A model generated the notes under the pieces. That model saw only the letters and a program-made list of their open reading frames with translations. It did no database searches and was not told the origin of the DNA. The translations under genes and the position numbers were made by a program. Below are positions 57,603 to 64,000 of a DNA stretch of 64,000 nt, piece after piece (position 1 is the stretch's first letter; each line of letters starts with the position of its first letter). The stretch is from Hermatobates lingyangjiaoensis (taxonomy: Eukaryota; Arthropoda; Insecta; Hemiptera; Hermatobatidae): assembly GCA_026182355.1 (NCBI GenBank), contig JAPFBL010000117.1, positions 496,001 to 560,000 on the forward strand, written 5' to 3'.

Positions 57603-59157
57603 ACATTATTAATGATGTCTGTTATCAAAGCTGAATTAATTTAATCCTAAATGACTGGAATTTAATGTTCGATTTTAATACTCATAAATTATTTTATTGT
57701 AATCCAATTTCATAAAGATATTTTTCTGATACATTAAAATCATTTATAAATCGTTATCAACATTTATATATATCAGTGTTAACCATTTAATATTATAAAA
57801 TATTTCTATTTGCCAGGGAACCAGAAATTATACTGAAAGTGAATACATTTTTTATTTAATTATTATTTATTTTGTCACCCAACCGTACTGGTAGTATTTT
57901 AGTTATTTCAAATCACACTTATAAATTTGAGGATAAAACTCAAACCTCTGAGTTCCAACCATATAATAAAAATATTGGGGAAAGTTGTATGTCTCCACAC
58001 AAAAACGTTTATTATAAAAAAACTAACAAAGCATATCAAATACTTGATGTTCTTCTTCAGGTAATAAAAAAAATATATGCATATATGAACTTTAGGATAA
58101 TCGGAGTGAATTAATTAAAACCGTATAGGTTTTGGGTAATAATTGGGTAAGAATAGTACCCAAAGTTTGCGTTGCGGTTCCTATAGTTTGTATAACAGTA
58201 GCAGTACAGCATTCTATATACGGTTATTAATTGAGAAGACTGTTACGTTTAAAATAAACCATCTATAATGACAGGGCGTACAAGAATAAAAAAGCTCGTC
58301 GACTATTGATTCCTGAAGCATCCCCGGAATTCAACAATTTCAGTTCTTAATAACCATGTTTAAAGTGATTATCAAATTTTTCCTGTTAATAATACTCAAT
58401 AAATACTACTGTTCAATTTCATATATTAAATGTACTTGTATTTAGTAAGTACTACTACATGACATATTTCAAGCAATATAGCTAGGTACCAGGGTGTACT
58501 TTAAAAACACCAATTATAATAAAGTTAATGCAACAAAACTAAAATTCAAGATAAAATTACTAATATATTAATTATCATTGTATTCTCATGTTATACTCAA
58601 TAGTGTCAGATATTTAACAGTCAGATATTGTATTCGGTTTTAATTAATTCACTCCGATGTTCCTAAAGTTCATATATGCATATATTTTTTTTATTACCTG
58701 AAGAAGAACATCAAGTATTTGATATGCTTTGTTAGTTTTTTTATAATAAACTTTTTTGTGTGGATATATATACTACTTTCCCCAATATTTTTAATATATG
58801 GTTGGAACTCAGAGGTTTGAATTTTATCCTCAAACTTATAAGTGTGATTTGAAATAACGAAAATACTACCAGTACGGTTGGGTGACAAAATAAATAATAA
58901 TTAAATAAAAAATGTATTCACTTTCAGTATAATTTCTGGTTCCCTGGTAAATAGAAATATTTATAATATTAAATGGTTAACACTGATATATATAAATGTT
59001 GATAACGATTTATAAATGATTTTAATATATCAGAAAAATATCTTTATGAAATTGGATTACAATAAAAATAATTTATGAGTATTAAAATCGAACATTAATT
59101 TCGAGTCATTTAGGATTGACTTAATTCAGCCTGGATAATAGAGATCTTTAATAATGT
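57603..59157. repeat. 1.55-kb inverted repeat
   Basis: Arms 57603-58127 and 58631-59157 (about 525 bp) are inverted copies with roughly 5-8% difference by eye, around a spacer of about 500 bp. The arms encode overlapping frames beginning MSPNRTGSI on opposite strands. The right-hand frame is shifted by small indels, so there is no sign of coding constraint. The family differs from A to F. Confidence 0.88.
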
Positions 59158-61140
59158 AACGTGACTAACGATTTTCACTATAAATTATCAAAGATGGGAA
59201 TAAATTACTGGAATACAGTTATAGAATTGAATAATAAAATCCTATGTGAGGCCCACAACGAGATGAAAATGTCAACTGTGAGGATCCCGGTAGAGACAGT
59301 GTCTGAAGACAATATGTATGGGTTACCAGTGTATGTATTAGGCGCATTAGATTTACCACAGTAAGAAAGTACAATGAGAATAGGTTGTCCTGTACTACCT
59401 CCTTTTGTTATACAATAATGCACTTGCAATACAAACGGACTTCCTTCTTTTGAATGATATTGCAAAGGTAATAATGTAATGAAATTCACAAAATGGGCAA
59501 AGAAATATTTAACTCTGTCAGACAGGCTGAGAACAAGGAAGGAGGGTCCTAAGTTACTGTAGTGTTTCCACTCCGTTTACACACAATACGTCTGCTCCAC
59601 TTTGGCCTACATCAGCTGTTATGCAACGTATCTACCAACAACAACAACAAAAATGCTAGCCATAGTATTGACCATATAAACTGGCTTTCAGCGCAGCCTG
59701 ACTGGAGTCCGAGAACTAACAAAGAAATTGGGAGACCAAAGGCTGAACTAAGATAGTTCCCGCAATAGCTATTCCTATAGCCTCGGCACAGTTACAATTG
59801 TCTTTATCTTCAAGCTGTCTAGAATGACTATACAACTTTTGATTCGTATGCTGGCCTAACACGTCAAGTAAAGTATACAAAAAAGCATAAATGTTAATTT
59901 TATCTGGTTCATTTGATTTTAAGCAAACTATTTGAAAAAGCTTTACTTAAGTTTTGTCTGGCTCATATAACTTTGGACGGCCTATTATTCTGGAACGATT
60001 TTTTGTTCATGCACTCTATGTTTAATTCCACATTTCAGTAAAAATTGCAAATATTATTCCATATCTGGTCTATTCATCATATTTTGTCCATCTCAGATTC
60101 ACTCAGATGGAAATAATTATTCATTTGTGTACTAAACATTTTAAGTTTGTGTTAAAAAAAAAATATAAGTTTACATTTTGACTCATAATTAAATTGTATA
60201 AATTTAATTACTTCATAAATACTTCTAAAAATGGCCTAGACTATTGAAAAAGTTCTTCAGGATATTTTGAAGAGAAGGAATGAAATTCATGCAGGTGTTA
60301 GAGGAAGGCTTGCTATTGTGAACATATTCAACGCTACTCCAAAGCAAACAAAACAGTCATTACCAGACACACGCACTGCTTGTCGCCCTATCGGCTTTCC
60401 TGTGTAGTCGACACAGTCATCAAGTTGGCTTTTCAGAAGTCAATAGCCTATAGAGACGCTACTTTTAAAAAAATAAAACTATTTCATTATGGCTACTTAT
60501 ATTGACATCATGGGCTTCCTGTGTTTTATTTTTCTCTGTTTATGAGTGAAATCATTTTCTCGCTCTTTTTTTGTGGTATCATCGAACCAGAAGTAATGCA
60601 TGTTAACGAATGAGTTAATAATATGTAAAACATTATAAAAATTAACACTATTTAATATTTATCTAAAGGAATCTAAGAAAATTACATACAATGAAACATC
60701 CTATCTTATTCTTCTAACCCTTGTGCTAGTTTCATGGAGTTTTTAAATCTGATGGGATAGATATACGAAATGCTTACGTAAATGTATAAAGCTTATTGTT
60801 TGATTATATAACTGGATTATACTTCGTGTATAATGACTTCTTGGGCATTATAGTGAATGTCCCCAGCTATTATGAAATTGGACTGGTCGTTGTTTCTCTT
60901 GGTGCATCAGATGGATAAACCGACAAATAAATACTTTTCTCAATTTGTTTATAAGCTTATATAATCAAGTGTGAAGTTCAGTTATTAAAAATGTCTTAAC
61001 GTACTAATGGAATTGTTGGCTTCTTTTCTATTGAATTTTGAAATATTTGTAACTTTATTAAGTATGGTAAGTTGATTGTGTGGATGATACAAATATGAGG
61101 TTAATTTAGAAGGAAGGTTAATTGGGTACGAAGGAGGTAG
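59158..61140. other. No gene recognised
   Basis: Frames of 67 codons (59161-59364) and 64 codons (59562-59756) are somewhat protein-like. The second ends PDWSPRTNKEIGRPKAELR, which weakly resembles the tail of some LINE proteins, but too little is present to assign. Confidence 0.3.
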
Positions 61141-61154
61141 GCTGATAATATCAA

Positions 61155-61310
61155 ATGACAGTGGTGACCCTGGGAGGGATCTTCGGAGAGGATAGCGAAG
61201 TACAGGGGCGAGGATGCAAGGGAACGACGCTGCTTGCTTCAGAATCAGCCCTCATTATGTGTAATTCGGTTTATTGCCGCCAGGGGCCAGGAGCGTGCTT
61301 CGGCTACTGA
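61155..61310 (+). other. Short ORF in a GC-rich block
   Basis: A 51-codon frame (MTVVTLGGIFGEDSEV... ending CRQGPGACFGY) fills a block of clearly higher GC (about 61130-61320). There are four Cys residues. It was not recognised, and no splice or start evidence was found beyond an ATG. It could be an exon or a conserved non-coding element. Confidence 0.18.
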
Positions 61311-61320
61311 TAGGTAACCC

Positions 61321-62280
61321 AATTGAAACCTACTGAAGCAATGAGTGACTTCTAACATAGAAAATTATGATTTCCTTCCCCTTCCTGAATTTCAAAATAT
61401 GAAAATTGTGTTTGTATACAATATTTGCTCCAAATTTAAGCGGAAAATCAGATAGCTAGTTTTTATAATGCAAAATTTTATCTTTCAATTTATTTTTCCA
61501 TTCAAATAGTGTCTTGTTAAAAAAAAGTTACTTATTTTATAGTACATGTATGTTAAATTCAGTAAAAAAAAAGTGGCAAATTGAATATTTAGATTCCTGG
61601 AATGGCTGATTTGTTATAACAAATATTTAATCGTCTACAATACTGTTTCACAAATGTAAACGGAAAACATCTACTAGTTACACATTAAGATGTAAGAAAC
61701 CTGGTCATGCAATCTTGTCTATATACTACTGAGTTATCACTGACTATAAACATACAGTTAACGGGCATTTTTATACCTTACTTTATTTATAAAGAATAAT
61801 ATCTGATTACATGATTGTTGTTTTATATAAAAACAGTTTTAATTGGTAAAAAACATTATCAAGGCATAAAATAATGTTTTGCCTTACGATTATAAAGATT
61901 ATTGCTAGCAATTTAAAAATATTAGTTACTACTTCAAGAATTCATTAATAAAACAAATGTTATGAAATACATTCAATAGAATGTATAAAGAGTCATTATA
62001 AAATATTAATTTATCGTTATAAAGACTCAATACAATAATTTGTAATATTAAGAATAATAATTTTTAATATTTATAATTTCAAAGGATTATAGAATAATTT
62101 TAGCTACTTATGAAGTAGAAAAATTTTTTTTTTCTTTCATATTAATATTATAAATACATCAATTTGAATATTGTTTTTGTGACAGAGGGTAGTTATAATG
62201 GCATTAGTAGATGATACCTTTCTAATTAATACATAGAACTATGAGTTATTTTTAGTCCAGTTTCGGCTCTCCATTTTCAA
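61321..62280. other. AT-rich, no gene seen
   Basis: No frames or repeats of note. Confidence 0.55.
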
Positions 62281-63010
62281 GTAGTTCTACTACTAGTTAA
62301 TAATTATTACCAGTTAGTAGTTCTGGTACTAGTTACTAGTTATTAATTATTAGCAGCTAGTAGTTCTACTACTAGTTACTAGTTATTAATTATTAGCAGC
62401 TAGTAGTTCTACTACTAGTTACTAGTTATTAATTATTAGCAGCTAGTAGTTCTACTACTAGTTATTAATTATTAACAGTTAGTAGTTCTGCTACTAGTTA
62501 CTAGTTATTAATTATTAACAGTTAGTAGTTCTGCTACTAGTTACTAGCTATTAATTATTAACAGTTAGTAGTTCTGCTACTAGTTACTAGCTATTAATTA
62601 TTAACAGTTAGTAGTTCTGCTACTAGTTACTAGTTATTAATTATTAACAGTTAGTAGTTCTGCTACTAGTTACTAGTTATTAATTATTAACAGTTAGTAG
62701 TTCTGCTACTAGTTACTAGTTATTAATTATTAACAGTTAGTAGTTCTGCTACTAGTTACTAGTTATTAATTATTAACAGTTAGTAGTTCTGCTACTAGTT
62801 ACTAGTTATTAATTATTAACAGTTAGTAGTTCTGCTACTAGTTACTAGTTATTAATTATTAACAGTTAGTAGTTCTGCTACTAGTTACTAGCTATTAATT
62901 ATTAACAGTTAGTAGTTCTGCTACTAGTTACTAGCTATTAATTATTAACAGTTAGTAGTTCTGCTACTAGTTACTAGCTATTAATTATTAGCAGTTGGTA
63001 GTTGGTTAGT
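62281..63010. repeat. 43-bp minisatellite
   Basis: About 17 tandem units built from AGTAGTTCTGCTACTAGTTA, CTAGTTATTAATTATTA and ACAGTT. The first few units use AGCAGC/CTACTACT variants and shorter spacing; the rest are nearly identical with TAGT or TAGC alternation in blocks. Each unit has an AGTAG-TTCTG-CTACT hairpin. Confidence 0.95.
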
Positions 63011-63361
63011 TATAACAAATTCCGTTCTTTTATTTGAAGTATGATGGTATTATCTACTGTGTGTTGAGGTAAGAAACCATACTGGTAAAAGAGGGTAATA
63101 TTTTACAGTACCGGAGGCGCAGTTTAAATTGCAAACCTTGGCACTGTTGTAGTTGTGTTGATGATAGATGATTTATACACTTTTAGTATAAATTGTCGGT
63201 TGTTCAGCAAATCCTCTGCTATAATTTTCGTGATTTTCAATTTGAGTATACAGTTGTCTGTATATAAAACGGCTTATACTTTCAATGTGATAGCCATTGT
63301 TTGCATTATTATTGTGTTAAGATATTCACTTTGTTACATTTGAATTACTGCTCTTTTGAAT

Positions 63362-63438
63362 TGACGATAGACCGCTTGTTACGGTTGAAAGATCTCCCAA
63401 TGAAAGTTTTCCCATTTCATATTGTGGTTTGATCATTG
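63362..63438 (+). repeat. Decayed family A fragment (A10)
   Basis: GACGATAGACCGCTTGTTAC, GGTTGAAAGATCT and GTGGTTTGATCATTG survive. The core and palindrome flanks are damaged. Confidence 0.75.
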
Positions 63439-64000
63439 TCTGAATTGTGTCTAGTGAAATACTCCTTTTATTAGTGTTACTCTGGGCTTAAACTGTAGAG
63501 TTAGCTGTATTTGATGAATTAATCCAATTATTAACTTTTTTTTTGTCTCTGATGGTATATTCGTACTTTTTAGAAAAGATAGAATTACTGGCAAGGGTAA
63601 AACAAGAGACAATCCTAAGAGTTGTTACTTTAGATCCTCAAAGCTGATGATTTGCCCTGTAATTACTACTGGCTAGCAGAAGGAATCACGTAAATACAAA
63701 AATGAAAGAAATGGTTCTTGGGTAACATTCCTGTTGGGTGAGATGCAAATGGTTGTTATTTTGATGCTGATGGATATAAAGTTGAAATTAATTATAATTA
63801 TACGTAGAGGAATGGCTACGCATGAGAGAGTGATATAAGGAGCTGCGTGGGTTACCTGTAGTATTATCGGTTCTATAAATTCTGTAGTTTCATATATAAG
63901 CAGTGGATTTGGATGTAATGTAAGTTCAGTTCAAATGAATAAATGTTTCGTTCTCACAATTACTGGTTGCTGCCCCTAAAATCTACTATGTTTCATAAAT
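63439..64000. other. No gene seen
   Basis: AT-rich DNA to the window end. No feature is supported. Confidence 0.5.

Noticed and set aside
58694..58888. Conserved protein encoded by both arms of the 1.55-kb inverted repeat
   Set aside because: The frames are similar because the arms are copies; indels shift the right-hand frame and substitutions show no coding pattern.
59562..59756. LINE C-terminal or Tc1-like transposase relic
   Set aside because: Only a short stretch (WSPRTNKEIGRPK) resembles LINE tails; it is too short, with no continuing homology in any frame.

Overview
The window looks like AT-rich, non-coding nuclear DNA from an invertebrate metazoan (intergenic or intronic). No bacterial-style gene, operon, rRNA or tRNA gene is visible. 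The evidence for an animal genome is a Penelope-like retroelement (PLE) with a GIY-YIG endonuclease, two copies of a tRNA-headed SINE, many (TA)n, (GA)n and (CA)n microsatellites, two minisatellites and many palindromic repeats. The clade cannot be fixed from the sequence. Almost every longer open frame is chance, a microsatellite translation or a repeat.

The only protein-coding element I recognise with confidence is the PLE at 2175-4883. It encodes a reverse transcriptase (motifs A, B and a YVDD box) followed by a GIY-YIG nuclease, but the frame is broken by three shifts. It is framed by inverted terminal repeats of 375 and 374 bp that differ by a single A/T. Each carries a hammerhead-ribozyme-like motif.

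Layout. 0.1-6.7 kb: a PLE-like 3' remnant, the PLE, and fragments of another terminal-repeat family (here called B and C). 7.3-12.2 kb: a 4.9-kb cluster of rearranged copies of a non-coding transposon (family T) with 17-bp terminal inverted repeats and G-quadruplex-capable runs. 13.9-14.4 kb: a palindrome (E). 19.1-21.2 kb: C, D and B fold-back elements in TA tracts. 22-28 kb: two SINEs, a GA tract, a palindrome (A1) and a 28-bp minisatellite. 32.5-36.6 kb: a dense cluster of A, B, C and D fold-back repeats, including a perfect 152-bp palindrome. 38-51 kb: further A, B and D copies, a local duplication, a cluster of hairpins and one candidate 3' exon on the minus strand. 51.5-57.6 kb is mostly featureless. 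57.6-59.2 kb: a 1.55-kb inverted repeat. 62.3-63.0 kb: a 43-bp minisatellite.

The unifying signal is structural. At least seven repeat families that differ in sequence share one RNA architecture: stem I strand, CTGANGA-type core, hairpin, GAAA, a self-complementary 4-6 nt word (AGGCCT, AGATCT, ACGCGT, ACCGGT, AATT, ATAT, ACGT), one H nucleotide, then the other stem I strand. This matches a type I hammerhead with a minimal stem III, as is known for PLE terminal repeats. The stems differ in sequence but stay complementary, so I infer conserved ribozyme function, possibly as dimers, in autonomous and non-autonomous elements. Family A also shares its outer terminal sequence with the PLE, which suggests it is a non-coding relative mobilised by PLE enzymes.
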